Positions 47,560 through 61,100 of a DNA stretch of 64,000 nucleotides are shown here, one piece after another. The notes beneath the pieces are model-generated. The model searched no databases. It was not told where the DNA came from and saw only the letters and a program-made list of their open reading frames with translations. The translations under genes and the position numbers were made by a program. The number at the start of each line of letters is the position of its first letter. Positions within the stretch are counted from its first letter, which is position 1. Source of the DNA: Nymphaea colorata (taxonomy: Eukaryota; Streptophyta; Magnoliopsida; Nymphaeales; Nymphaeaceae); the NCBI RefSeq assembly GCF_008831285.2, contig NC_045144.1:8221886-8285885 (forward strand). Reading direction: 5' to 3'.

Positions 47560-49386
47560 CAAACCAGTGACTGACCGCCTACCAGCCATTAGCCCGAGCA
47601 GATGTGCCAGAACCCATCAAGGTTTACATTACAATACCCATCAAGGTTTATATTACAGTAATGAATTTATAGTAATGCATGTGTATGGTTTGCATGTTGT
47701 GCAAGGCAATGATTCCAAGTTTTTATGATTTTTATGAGAATCACTAAATCCTATGGTTCATTGTTGATGTGGGTAGAAGAACTGTCTTGCATTTAACAAT
47801 ATGGTGCTAGCTTTTTGTGTGGACGAACCGCCGTTAACCCAAGCAATGGATGAGTTGAGAGAAAAATGAGAATATGAATAAGAAAAAGGTAGAACGTCTC
47901 TATCTAATAATCCAAGGATGCATTAGGGATGCATTTGAAAAGGACTCGATTAAAATACTAATAATAACAATAAAATAAGTGCCGAAATACACTTAATGAT
48001 GCAGCAATAACCAAAAGCACACCTAGCTTTTTGACATTAATAAAATACACCTAATTTTTTATGATTAACTAAAAAGGTACATAACTTTATTCCTCTTAAG
48101 TTTTAAGTTAATCAACATTTATCACTTTATCCTCTAAAATGTGGACGTGAAGATATGCCTGACTTTCTGAATGCACCTAGTTTGTTTTGTGAAATTTTCT
48201 AGCATTAATAAGAAAAAAAAAGGTCGCCTAAATAATTTTATCAATAGTAACTAATTTGAATTAGTTAAGTATGAATTGTGACATTATCGAGTGAGATAAA
48301 ATTGTCAATACCCAAAAATAAACTTCAAATTTTGTGTCTACAATAATAAGAGCATTTTAGTCATTCTATTAACTTAGGCAACATTGCAAAACTTAGGCAT
48401 GTTTTTAATAACAATATTAAAATAATTAAATGTGTTGTTCATTATTGTTGAATTCTTATGTCTGTTTCGTAAGATCCTAATAATAAATATTGTTGTGAAA
48501 TTTTACAAAAAGCACGCTCAGATTTTGATCGAATGACAAAAACATACTGAAGTTTTGATTATTATCTGATTAACTACTTAGATCACGAAGGAAATAAGGA
48601 GTTGAAATGAAGGAAATAGAAACTTAAACACGTTTTTTTTTTTTCATTCAATCATAATCGGAGCATGTTTTTGAACAAAGTTGTAATTGCTATTATTATG
48701 GTTATGAAATAAATATTTAATTTGCAGTTCCTATACCTTGGCAGCCCTTTGACAAGACATGCCAGAAGAAAAAGCCCAAAAGACATGTACCAAACACCCA
48801 AGCTGGCAAGGGGACAGTTCTTTGCTCCAGTTAAAGAGTACTTCTCCCTTACCAAAAGAACCTGGTCACCTTCTTCGCTCCACTGGCCCCCTCTTCTTCT
48901 TCTTCTTCTTCTTCCTTCTCCCCTTCTCTTCTACCAAAATCAGGCCTCCTACAATGCACAGGCAAAAGCATAAACAATTTTCCGTACGCGGGCCCTTCAA
49001 CCTTGAACTTTTCTTCTTCTTCCTTTTTCTTTTTCTTCTTTCATGATGGATTCGCAGTTGGTGGTCATGAGCAGACTGTTCGCTGTTCATGGCTTTGCCA
49101 AAGAGTGGTCTGTTTCTTAGTTCTAAAGGGGTTGGTATACGTTGAGTTTAGCTATGGCGCTAGGTAGAATCAATGGTGTAAAAATCTGTCCTTGAATGAA
49201 ATCGGCAAGGCTGCTGCTTGTGGATTCGCACAAAGAAAAAAAATTTTTTTTAAGATTTATTCTTGAAGAAAAATGAAAAACTACATAAGAAATAGGTACT
49301 AAAGTACCAAAATCTTTAAAAATTTAGGAAACAGTTGAAAGCTAGCCCCAAGATGACATCCTTGAACTGACTACCAAATTACATAG
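47560..49386. other. Intergenic DNA, no gene seen
   Basis: Two copies of ACCCATCAAGGTTTAYATTAC at 47607 and 47636 form a short tandem duplication. A TTC-rich tract at 48894-48917 and another at 49010-49040 give low-complexity ORFs. No gene is recognised. Confidence 0.5.
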
Positions 49387-49840
49387 TGTAACACCTTATA
49401 AGTTTAGTTTTATATCGAAGATTATAATAGATCTTCAATGGCTTATAAAGGGAGACCATTAATGAGATAATTGTCCTTGTTCCTAGCATTTTTAGAATTA
49501 GAGCCGAAACTGCTAGGCGGCGGGTTGGGATCCGCCGAACCAGGGGCCTGAGCACAGGAGTGGGTCGGGTTGTTATAGTAGTATCAGAGCAGTTTCAACA
49601 CTCGGACTTGGGGTCCCACATGCATGGACGCGTGTGCCTTAAAGGGGTGGATTGTAACACCCCCAAAGTTTAGTCTTGTATCGAAGATTGTGAGATTTCA
49701 AGGGCTTATAAAGAAAGACAATTAATGAGATAATTGTCCTGATTCCTAGTTTTTTTAGGATTGAACCCGAAATTGGTAGGGGGCGGGTTGGGATCCGCCG
49801 AACCAGGAGCCCGAGCTTAGGAGTGAGTCGAGTTGTTATA
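49387..49840 (+). mobile_element. TRIM-like miniature LTR retrotransposon
   Basis: Two direct repeats of about 190 bp (49387-49577 and 49653-49840) both begin TGTAACACC and end GTTGTTATA. They share GGGTTGGGATCCGCCGAACC and flank an interior of only 75 bp. That interior starts with TAGTATCAGAGC, eleven of twelve bases of the tRNA-Met primer-binding site, and ends with a purine-rich AAAGGGGTGGA. Flanking CATAG / CACAG is a near-perfect 5 bp target duplication. No coding capacity, as for TRIM elements, which depend on other elements for mobility. The LTRs do not resemble 5S rRNA, so it is not Cassandra. Confidence 0.8.
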
Positions 49841-49845
49841 CACAG

Positions 49846-50105
49846 GTTGCCATCTATTCGATTCCGCCAGCAAAAGGGAATCCCACCGTGCAAGTGAGAG
49901 GCCAAAGCCCCTTTTCTTTTCCGTGCCCCAAAGGTCCAAAGTTGCATCGAGACTAGATGAACTTACGGTTACTCTCGTTGACTTGAGCGTATGCATCTGC
50001 CACCCTTTGCAATGTAGATGAGTAGTACCCAAAAAAATCAAACTGACAATCGGGCTTTAACTAGTCCGCCCACCCAACCAACTAGGCTACAACTCTCAAA
50101 GCACC
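49846..50105 (-). repeat. tRNA-derived SINE-like repeat, copy c (best preserved)
   Basis: The minus strand begins near 50105 with TAGCCTAGTTGG, a perfect pol III box-A (TRGCNNAGTNGG). A box-B-like GTTTGATTTTTTTGGG follows near 50035, then the family body ends in GGTGGGATTCCC near 49880. It lies directly against the TRIM right flank. Confidence 0.6.
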
Positions 50106-51104
50106 ATCTATTCAATTTGAATTGGCCGGTTTTGTTAACATGGGTTGAAGCAATTTCAGGCATTTCAAGAACAGCTACTTGGTGAAGGTCCGTTGGTAGC
50201 TTTTCCGGGATTGCAATCAAACATACTGCATTACTGAAAAATATTGTTATACGTTGTACTAAAAGATCAGTGTTGGGTGGCAAACTCCTGTATATATGTG
50301 TTTATGAACTTCCTAAGCTGGTCTAAACAGTGGGGAAAGGGAGAAAAAGAAGACAGACAGACTTGATATTTGATTTTGCATTTGCAGCAGGTCTTTTGTT
50401 TTCTAAATCCAAAAGGGTTGGTGCAGTAGGGTAAGTAATCGCTGTCAAATGGCAGTCACGGTTCTGTTTCTAGGTACATCATTTATTACATAAGCCAAAG
50501 AGATGTCTACCTTTTGCAGTCCAAAAAGACCAAGATATATTATAGCTGCTTCTATTCAGGACTGTGTTACCTAAAAAGGATTGTTAGGAAACGTGGCCTC
50601 CTTTTGTGAATCCACATCTCTTCTATTATTGAACTAAGAGAACGATCCATTGCAGGAGGAAATTTTCTGAGTTTTTTTTTTTGTTTTCCCTTGTAACAGA
50701 AGGTCTTTCTCTCCCTATGAAACTTTTAGCTAAATATTATCCCAACACAACAGGAATGGGCCCATTCGAGGAGGTGGGACTATTTTTAAACGACTTAAAT
50801 TCCAATAGAAGAAATTTTTCCAACCCTTGAAGAGACATTTCTCCTGTACTCAAACAGTCCCCAAGACAAGATCGTATCACCATTGCTTGAGGTTGGCCTT
50901 TGGAGACTCTCAATGCCTATAGCAATGTTGATCACCAATTGAAATTAAGAAAGCATCATCTGCACCTGTTTTTCGTGTGTTCTTTGCTTTTCTTTTCCTT
51001 TTGATTTTGTGTGAGATCCAAACTAATCTGTCCAGGATGTTGACGCTTGAATTTCACAGAGAATAAGATCCTGAACTCAAAATCACTTGGAAGCGGTTCC
51101 GATG
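50106..51104. other. Intergenic DNA, no gene seen
   Basis: Nothing recognised. An ORF at 50038-50283 (minus) overlaps the SINE head and is a by-product. Confidence 0.5.
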
Positions 51105-51240
51105 TCACCTCGGGTGAACAGGAGAGAACCCCCACCTCCCAAGTGAGAGGCCGAAACTCCCCACCTTCCCCTTTGGCCCCAGAGTCCAGAGCTGCTTTAG
51201 AATCTATGTGAACTTATGTTATGCCCTTCTACTCAGTTTG
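51105..51240 (-). repeat. SINE-like repeat, 3' fragment (copy e)
   Basis: The minus strand shares GGCCTCTCACTTG and a GGGGCCAAAGGGGAAGG segment with the bodies of copies b and c. The tRNA-like head is missing. Confidence 0.5.
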
Positions 51241-51599
51241 TTATCTTCTTTACAACCTCAAGCTTTAGATTTGTAGCTTTAAAGTCTAGCAAAAAAGGAG
51301 AAGACCATGACAAATCAAATCGAGCCGCACTATGCCAATTCTGATAATGACATCAATAATATGTTTACGCATTCAATGACCCTGGTCTAGAGTTGCAAAC
51401 GAGTCAAATCAACACAGTATAATGCAGTAGAGATTGGATTAGCTTTGAATTTAGAGCATTAGAAAGAGGTAGCTACTATGTCCCCTCAAATTGAGGCATA
51501 AACAAATGATCCAGTTGGCTGCTGGGTAGAGGAACACAATATACCAATATTTGTGCATATTAATTGTGTTCAATAGAATTATAAATTGGGACATGTAAG

Positions 51600-52155
51600 T
51601 AGGGCTGTACACAAGCCAACACGAGCTCCAGCTTGGTCAGATTGACTTGACTCAACTCATAACTTGCTCAGCTCAAGCGCGAGCTTGATTCGATAGACTG
51701 AGTCCCCACTCGAGCTCAACTGGTTTAAACAGGGGCGGAACCAAAAAAAAAGATTATGAGGGGGGACAAACTAAAGTTTCTGATTTTTGACCGAGACTGA
51801 AATATCATTTTTCAAAATTTTTATATAGGACAAGTGAAATTTTCTAAAATTTACATGTACATTTTTATTTTTATTTTTTTTGGGGGCCAAGGCCCCTGCA
51901 CCCCTCCCCGGCTCCGCCCCTAGGTTTAATCTTGTTTACCAACTCCCCATTTGACTTGATTTTTTCTTGGTTTTAGATTCAGAAAAAAAAAAAGATAACC
52001 TAGATTAAAAGAGCTTATTTGAGTTTGATCGAGTGGAGTTCATGTATCACCCAACTAGTTTATAAGCTCGAGTTTTCAGTTAACCTCGAGCTTGACTCGT
52101 TTACATACAAATCAAGTTCAAGTTCCAGTCAAGCTCGAGTTGGCTCGATTTGCAG
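51600..52155. repeat. 'GAGCTCGAG' inverted-repeat element with nested hAT MITE
   Basis: Left end GGCTGTACACAAGCCAAC and right end GAGCCAACTCGAGC-type sequence (read inversely) are imperfect inverted repeats. Many CTCGAGCTTGACTCG variants lie between. It is split by the MITE at 51730-51922. Same kind of repeat as 29120-29745. Confidence 0.55.
51730..51922. repeat. hAT-type MITE, copy 2 (nested)
   Basis: Ends CAGGGGCGGAACC and GGCTCCGCCCCTA are inverted. An 8 bp target duplication, GGTTTAAA / GGTTTAAT, flanks it with one mismatch. The core is homologous to 47366-47559 in inverse orientation. Confidence 0.82.
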
Positions 52156-52639
52156 CTGATGGGTTTCAGCCTTGTTACTGGCTTGCATCCTGCCATGCCA
52201 GATCAATTCCATCTTAACAAATATTATTTGTCCTCTTTATAAGGTCCTATCTAAGCGGTTCATGTTCAAACTACTAGCTCTTTTCTTTTGGTTTTTAATT
52301 GCAAAATCATTTAACCAGTTAATGACCACTTGCAATCCACCTTTCAACTCATTGACAAGATTGTCTGGAGGAAGACTTTGTGCCAAAGTAGAAAGTAAGC
52401 CACCCATGAAATAATGAATCATGACTATCATGACCGGCAACCTTACGCCAACCCTTTTGGCATGTTTGATAGCTTATCTAGGCTTATTTCAAAATTCTCT
52501 CTGTGAAATCCATTGCTAAAGCAACCAGTAGATCTCACAGCTGCAGATTTGAGATCTGCGTTACTTAATAAAGACTATGGATCTGTAGTCCAAGGAGGGG
52601 TTTCGGTCTGACTATAGGCCCCAGGGGCAGCAAAGCTGG
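52156..52639. other. Intergenic DNA, no gene seen
   Basis: An 80-codon plus-strand ORF overlaps a 67-codon minus-strand ORF; neither has recognisable motifs. Confidence 0.45.
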
Positions 52640-52860
52640 TTATGTACGTCACACTGGTGTATGAAACTAATGACAAAAATACCCTTGAGGTGTACGAAAC
52701 TAATCACAAAAATACCCTTGATTAATGAAAAAAGTAAAGCTTCTGTGAAGACAAAAAAAAAGTGAAAAGGACATTGTTTTTAAATAATTAGCAAAATGCC
52801 ATCTCCTTTCTTTTTGTGTATATGGGTTGTGTGCCTACCTAATGGCACAAGCACTCACTC
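52640..52860 (+). repeat. MITE family B, diverged copy 3
   Basis: Shares TAATGACAAAAATACCCTT, a GTGAAGACAAAA segment, AAGGACATTG and TTAGCAAAATGCCAT with 16778-16998 in the same order. The termini are degraded. Confidence 0.55.
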
Positions 52861-55143
52861 TCTAGTGGTAGAGCTACAAATTTTTAGCTAACGAGCACCA
52901 TTTCAGGAATTTTCATTCTTCAAGGGGTACGAGTATATATATATATATATATATAAAACACTAAACAAATATTTAAAAGCACTTGTATGTAAATAAAAAA
53001 AAATTTGAGACTGTTGTAGGCAACTGCCAATATGCGGCTCCCCCATTGATAGGCACATGGTTTTACGAATCTGTCAAACAGAACATTTGGGCCTCGATAA
53101 CAGCCCACATATTTACACATTGAATGCAGATTGGGTGCCCAGACATAGATATTTTAACGTTAAAATGTAAGCACAATGATGATTGAACCATATCTACCAC
53201 CACGACAACCAATACCAACCACACATTGCCAATCCTTTTCCCGTCTTTTTAATTATGCACAAGTATCTCCTTGCAACCAACCGCATTGTTGCCTGTCGGA
53301 AGGATGGACGGTGTGAAGTGAGAGACGTGTATTAGAATAGTGAGAAGCTAGAGAACCCACTTCAAGAAGGAAAATAGAAGGCTTCTGGTGATTCCTGTCT
53401 CTCTGTGAAAAGTTCAGGAGGTCAACTTCCTGTTGGAATTCTTAATCTCAGGGCCAATTTTCGGCGGGTATTCTTGGCGGCCACATTTCCTATCGAGGCC
53501 TAGAGTGATAAGAGGCATTTTCATAGGGGAGTTAGTGGCAGCCTTAACTTATGTCATGAATCCACCGCCGCAGAATCAAATGTGGTGTGGAAAGGAGACC
53601 ATCTCAACTTTTGAAAGCTCTCGTCCACAGCAGCTGCACGAGACCATGAGTTCTGAAGCTTCCGTGGTTTCCCTCATCCTCAATGAACCGTAAACTTCTC
53701 AAGGTGCAGATCGAAGATTGAAGAGTGCTTGCTCTCCAACAGCAGACCTGTGTTTCTGCCCTCACATCCTCTGGGTCTTAATCCAACGGATGAGTATTTC
53801 TTGAGAAGTTTAGGTGATTACTGATGAAGAAGATGACTTGTTCCGGAAGAAGTTGGCACAAGGGATGTGAAGAAGGCTCATAGGCAGTCCGTCTCATCGG
53901 TCTCTATTTCGAATCGTCAAGACATCAATCTTTATGTTGGAAAAGGAAGGCCACCAATACAAAAATTGAAACACAGCACGAGCAGCATCTTAAGAAAATG
54001 AAAGAAGACTTTATATCCCAAGAAACAATGGGTTGAATGTAAAGTTCAACCTTTAACCGAGCAGTAGATCTCTCCCGCTCACCTGGAAGCTTTAAGAATA
54101 TGCCTTCACGACCATGTGCTTAGATTACACAGGCAATCGCAATTTCCAAGTACTCGACTGCAGCCTTAAAGAAAAAGATACTTTAAAAAAAAATAGAATA
54201 AAGTGCTCAATCAAGGACCCTTCAAGGCATCTCTTTATTTTTTGTTGAATAAAGCAGCATACGAGATCATGTATTATGAGAATTTTGGGGGAAAAAAATC
54301 AAAATTTACGTATCAAAAAACCACCTTCTCTTAATTTAAATTTGTTTCATGTTCAATTCGCTTCACCGTTCCACCTACGCTAACGTATTATAATTTTTCA
54401 AAACGTTTGGTTTCGCAGATCCCATTAGACGCCACTTCTTTTTTCTTTTCTATTTATTGACTTATTTTTGCCTCCATTGCTATCTATGGATCAAATATTA
54501 TATGGCAGGCGTCAAAAAGCGACTGTTCCCGATATCATAGCTAAAAGCAGCGCAGGTATACGGAAATGCTCCTAATTAAGAAATTCAGAAAGATCAAATT
54601 CAACTAAACAACCGGCTATGTGGTCTCCACAGTCGTACCGACTCTCCTCCACGTTGCTTCCCAAGCACTTCGTTGCACCATCATCACACGTGAAAAGATG
54701 CTCTCAATCCTTGCTTCCAGCTTTAGGCAACTCCTTTTCTTTTTTTCATCCAATTGGGTGAATACAGCATAGAGATTCAACATACAAGTGGATGGTTGAG
54801 TCACATTGTCATAGATCTCAAAAAGGTATGAAGGTTAATTCCCCCCAACTTGCTAGCCAGAAAAGACAAGACGAAAAGGAAAAGATAAGATCTACAATAC
54901 CGAGAGCTAACCCCTTAGAAGAAGACGCTGCCTCCACATACCAACTATGACCAAAGGGAAGAAAAGCACAGGAATCACCCCCAAGCAGTGAGGCCTGTGC
55001 CGTGCCCAATGAATGAGGGACTACAGTTCTCGACTATTCAAACACGTACACGGTCCAGAACAATGATGAAAAATCTTCCGGGAGCCTACATAATTACCAA
55101 AGAAGAGGATCCACATGGCGCCTCTTAATTTCCTTGGTGGTCT
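52861..55143. other. Intergenic DNA and TOM5 3' flank
   Basis: TA microsatellite at 52933-52954. An 86-codon plus-strand ORF (53433-53693) and two 62-63-codon minus-strand ORFs (54616-54804, 54818-55009) show no family I recognise. The minus-strand DNA just below 55144 should contain the 3'UTR of TOM5. Confidence 0.5.
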
Positions 55144-58100
55144 TCATATCGCCATGAGATCTCCAAAGTTTCGCATCAGAAATATGGAGCCAGCAAACAT
55201 TCCAATTGAACGCAGCATCCGCTGAAAAATAAACAAGCAAATAGTTGAGAACCTAATCTATAAACGAACGAACCATGATAAGTGTAAAGATCGCATCATC
55301 GCAGTGAGAGTCAAGGTCCTTGTGTAAAACAGACACGGCTCTGTTGAGAATTCCGGATGCATCCAAAGGATGCTACATTATAGGATCCAAGATTCAAAAT
55401 GGACTGTCAACATTTATTACTCCGAAACTCTTCACAAAGTTTACATTTAGGCTCCTTAGGCAAAGGATGGCCCAATAAAGTTCACAACTGGCTAGGAACA
55501 GAAAACCAGAAAGAATTGACTAGTAAAGTTAGAAACGCCAGATTGGAGGGGAAGCCAGATGTTTAATCTTCTTATTTTGTTTTCAAAGTTCAGAAAGAAT
55601 ATGATGGATTAGACTTTAGATACACTTCAAACGTTGTGAACATCCTAAATTTTAAGTCCCTCATTTGGGAAATTGGCTGTTTCGTTCTGCAACCAAATAA
55701 AGCAGAATTTGGACAAACATCATAACTCAAAGTTAAACAAAGTTATACACCACATAAGATTTCAAGGATATTGCAAAATATCACCTTCCCGGATCACAAA
55801 GAACATCAAATTAATGCTCCAAAATTACATCTAGAGATTCCAAATGAACTCTATACAAGAGAATAAAGAAGCTCGTCAAACATTGCTCCTTGAATTAACA
55901 CAACAGAAAAGCCATCTAACCTACTGAAAAAAAATCTCAATACATGCCTCCTAAACTGATTGAGTAAAAATCAACAAGCAAGAAAAGTAGGTGACTGGGG
56001 AACAGCAAGACCATAGTCCACATTAACATATTTCCAGTTGCTGAAATCGTTTTGTCTCTTGTGCTTCATTTTACTGAAAAAAAAAATCGTTTAAATTTAC
56101 AATTCAAGTCTACCATTTATTTCTAATTATTATAAATCATTTCTCAAGGTCCTTTGACGCATCTGTCATAAAGAAGTGTTTACCTAGGCTTAATTTAGCT
56201 CATGTTGTCACAAAGTTCTAACTTCTAAGTAATAGTTTTGTAATTCAATAAAAAAAATGGACCTGGAAAGGTGCCACCCAAAAACTCAAGTTCCAGGACT
56301 GGTTATTGCCCTTATGGACAAAAGCACCATATCCCAACCTTGGCTTGAAAGAAGAAAAAAAAGGTCATCTACAAGATTCTAGCATTTTCCAGATGGTCAC
56401 CTTCCAGAAAGGACTCTATGTAGCACATCATCTTCAAGTCAACCAAAATTCCAACACAACTGAAGTTCATAAAACCAAAGGATTTATTAGGTTTAGAGAG
56501 ACACTATGTTCTCAAAGCCTGTCCCATACATTTCTCAAGAATCAATAGGGCCATATTATAACTTATGATGAATCAGTGATCTTTTCAGGCTAGATTTATA
56601 AGCAACCAATTGATCACATTGAATCCAAAGTTCACCGCTGCACCTCCCTTTCTACCACATTTTATCAATCCTGAGGGTTTATAATTGACATTGCAACTTG
56701 TTCATTCTCATGAAGGATGAACAATCTATTACTCAGCTCCTCCATTAAGCATAATGTATTCTCATAGTTTAAGTGGGGAAATAAAATGCTGAAGTTGGCG
56801 ATTAGAAGAGAAGATAGACCACAAAAACAAATGCACTTTGGCTGATGAGATTCATATCACAGCCTTATTAACCTCGGACCACATTGTTTTGCTTAACTAG
56901 TGACCAATCTCATCACAACAGGAGCAGAAAAAGAATGGATACATCAATTTTGGAATGTCTCCCTCATCCATCAAGTTATCCTTTCAACTCGAAGGGAAAA
57001 AAAATTATGAAAACTTTTCTTGGTTCCTCTATCTAATCGGGCATACTCAAGGGTATCATATGTTAATACTCTTAAAAAAAATGAAAATTGAGCTAAAAAA
57101 AAATCGAGTAAACTTAAGTAGTTTGGACCAAGTGTATCCCAAGTGCCTACTTTTAGGTATGGATACGACGACAAGGGAACATAGACCTTACCTAAGTACC
57201 TATTTGACTTAGGTTGTATCCCATTACAAGAAGACTCCAACATAAAATCGCAAGATTTTCATTTTTGGCAAGATTATCAAACTCTCACGATTTTTTCCTG
57301 TCTTTCATTTTATTTGTTTTTCTCATAAATATCACAAGATTTCAAAAATCTCATGATATCTGTGACACTAGTTTACATGTATACAAATGTATAAATATAG
57401 GTACATATACATATATGTTCATCTATAGATGGACATATACATAGGCTTTAAAAGGTGGTGGTGTTTTACGATATGAGTATGAGGTCAACGTGATATCAAG
57501 CAACAACTCCTATTCGTAAGAAGCTAAGCACGTTTGCAAGCTTTTCTAGAATCCCGTGTGTGATCAGAATCTCATATTACTCCCAAATGCAGCAGAAGTG
57601 GGTGTTGTGATTGAGAATTTTTATGAATGTATTCTACATATGAAAAAGATTGAAGTTTAGAGCCACTGAAACAAAGTTCATAAGGACTTGTTGTGAAACA
57701 AGTTTAGCTGAATAGAGATATCTGTGGAAAAAATCTGTAGCAAATAAACCAATGATAAGGGTATGATCTGACTAATCATCTCTGTTTTTGGAAATAAATA
57801 TGAATAAGCATGAATTTCCTTATTTTGTTGATGTGTTTATTTAATACAACTTAACAGAACTTCATCTAATCTGAGTGATCAGATTTTAAGTTATTAACTT
57901 TTTCTTCTAATGACCTCCTGGTTAACAGCATTGTCACTAATATCATTCTCGGGTTTTTAACGGCGAAATTTTTTCTCATGCATTTTTTGGCAAAACTGTT
58001 TTTCTCAGGAAAATCTCGTGAAAAGTTTGAAAATTTTTAAAAAATGAAAAAATTCCACAAAATAGGCAAGTGAAATACATCAGAAAATAATAAGAAAAGC

Positions 58101-61100
58101 ATAAATAAAACTAGATAAAAGTGTTAAAAAACTATTTTAATGACGAAAAAAATGATGAAAAATAAGTTCGTTTAAATTTAAACTTGAATCCATGGTGATT
58201 TCAACAATAAAAAAGAGAAAAAATAAAAAATAGGAAAAATAACGAAAATAATGTGATAAATATATATCCCGTTCTTTGCAAACTATAGTGATTCTTTCAC
58301 ATTGTTTTAGTTTTCCTTGGTTTTCTCGTGAATATCGTGATATTTTCACAAATATCATGATATCTATGACACTGGTTACAATGAGTAGCTTCACAAAATT
58401 AAAAGAAAGAAAAAAAAAATATGAAACCTTAGATCTGAAGCAAGATAGAACAATTCCAGTGTCACAAATGAAATAGACAAAATAAAATTAAATAAGAGGT
58501 AACAAATCAAGGCAACCAGAATAGCCATTTTGATTAAGGTCGGATCATGAATGTCATCAAAGGAATCATAGTTTTGATCATTGTCACCAATATCATTCTC
58601 GGGTTTTTAACGCAACTTTTTTGGGAAAATCTCAGGAAAAACTAAAAAAAAAATAAAAAAATAAAAAAATAAGGTACAAATGAAATAAATGAGAAACTAA
58701 TAGGAAAACACAAATAGAACTATATAAAAGTAATAGAAGGAATGTTTTTAATGATAATAAAAATGATTGAAATGATTTAGTTTAATTTTATATTTAAATT
58801 CACGAAATATCAATGATAAAAAACAGGAAAATGAAAAAATCGTGAAAAAATCGCAAAAAGATGCGATAAGATCGCAAAAAATATTTTTTCCACTTTTTTT
58901 AAACTATCACGATTTTTCCCCATTTTTTCATTTTTCTTATTTTCGACGTTAATACTGCAATATTTTCAAAAATATCGCGATATATGTGACACTGGTTTTG
59001 GTTAATGCAGAAATTTATTTAATAAAGGACCAAAGTTTACCAGAAACAGGGAAACCAAAAATACGATTAGAGTCAGAAATATACAAGACGACAATAAGGA
59101 AAAAACAAATATAAATTATAAACTAATCAAAGTCTGCAATCAAACTTAACCTTTGTCACACTTGGCTATCTACTTTGTTATCCTATCAACTTTGATTGGC
59201 TATAATGTACTCTACTTCATTCATGCTTAACCTTGCTTAACCTTTGTCACACTTGGCTATCTACTTTTTTATCCTATCAACTTTGGAAATGGCTGAGTGA
59301 AGTTGAGTGGGCATGTCTCCTACTCTATGTTAAGAAATATTTACCTACCAAGGAATTTCCTAGTCATTAACATAAGAGGTGACGGAATCTACGCTTTAGC
59401 AATTGCTGAATTAAAAATCTGTTAAGATGAAATGAACTCAAGAATTGATGTGACTGACTATGTTGTTAAGGCCTCGCCTAAGCCTCACTTAATCCCTCGC
59501 CTAGTCGCCTAAGTCCACCACTTAGGCAATGGGATACGTGTTGGCGCCTAGGCTGGCCTAGGCGCCAACACGCCTAGTCCATGAGAAAGTGAAAAGTCAC
59601 CTTCCCTTTCAATTAAAGCTTTCTTAATTGAGTATATATTGTTATGTACTTTATTTTGTATTCATTACGTATTTTTATGTATTATTATGTTGATTATTCT
59701 TTTATATGTATATCGTTATATGTGTATACTATTAGTCACTTAGTATGCTATATAGAATTGTGATACCTCATACTTGTTATATGTATAATTAGTAAGGTTA
59801 TGTTGCGTACTTATATCATAATATCATATATTTATATGTATTGTTAATTTGTTATATCTGTTATAAACTTATATGTATATACTATTATGTTAAATTATAT
59901 TGTAATACAATTGGTTATTCTCATTATATGTATTGTAATATGTGTACTATGTATATACTGCTATGTACAGTCTACCTGTTATATAGTATTGCATCAACCT
60001 ATTATATGTATATACTGTTATATGTATACATTAGTTTGGTTATGTACTTGTATGTATGCTATTATGTACTGTTAATTTTTTTTATCATATTATGTATTTC
60101 TTTAAGTACAGATGGATTAACGCCTTCTTGCAGATTTACATTCCTTCTTTTAAAGATTAGATTTATTTTTTATTTTTGTTTCTTGTATTAGATTACATTT
60201 AATAAGTAATGTTAAACTTCTTCTATTAATTTTGCATGTTCAATGAAATCAACAATTAATTTTTGATAATTTGATTATGCTTGTTATATTACTAGTCTCC
60301 ACATTTCAAATATTAATAATAGTTAATCAAAATAACTTGACATATTAAGTTATTAACATAACTAAAAATTTTAAATAAAAGGTTGCCTTTTTTGCCTAGG
60401 CGCCAGGCAGCGCCTGCGCACCTTGACAACATAGGTGACCGATGATGGATCTGGTTACAAAAGCACTGATTCTAGTCATTTATAATAGTTTCACTAGAAC
60501 TACTTACAAATAGTCATACTCTACATCATGACATAAGATGAGTAGGTGAAAGAATTATGAGGTTGGGAATGGAAAAGCAAAGGTATGGTTCAGAAGTATA
60601 TGGATATACACATGATTGTTTTCTTTTCTTAGTATAGAATTGAATTCAGATTTGAGCTAAGACATGGAGAGTAAAGTTTTTGCGATAATAAATGTACATA
60701 GCATATGCACACATCATCGTAAAAGCATGATTATGATTTATGTCCAATACTAACGGATGCACATCAAACACTAACAAAGGACATTATGTAAAACAAATTC
60801 TAAACATGCTTACTTGTATAGATGTGTTCTACAATGTTAAAAATTTTAACCCCAGTCCCTCTAGGGATTTGTGGTTTGTTGAACTGGAATAGTCTTGGGG
60901 GATGTGCCCAAGGTATTCTTCTACGATAATTATTAAAACATAGCTGTAACGACAAATCCTAAAAGCAGATTCATAGTAAAAGAAACACTGACCATGTTTT
61001 AATTTTAAATAATGACATATGAAAGTGCAAGCTGAGTCTAGTAGGTGGTTTGTCATAGGAGGTGATATTGCATGAGCTCACTATGGCTGCACACTCCTCA

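Noticed and set aside
49387-49840. Cassandra TRIM carrying a 5S rRNA promoter
   Set aside because: The LTRs show no 5S internal control region.
54616-54804. 62-codon minus-strand ORF as an extra TOM5 exon or separate gene
   Set aside because: TOM5 ends at its conserved DLMAI and stop in 55144-55221; this ORF has no recognised motif.
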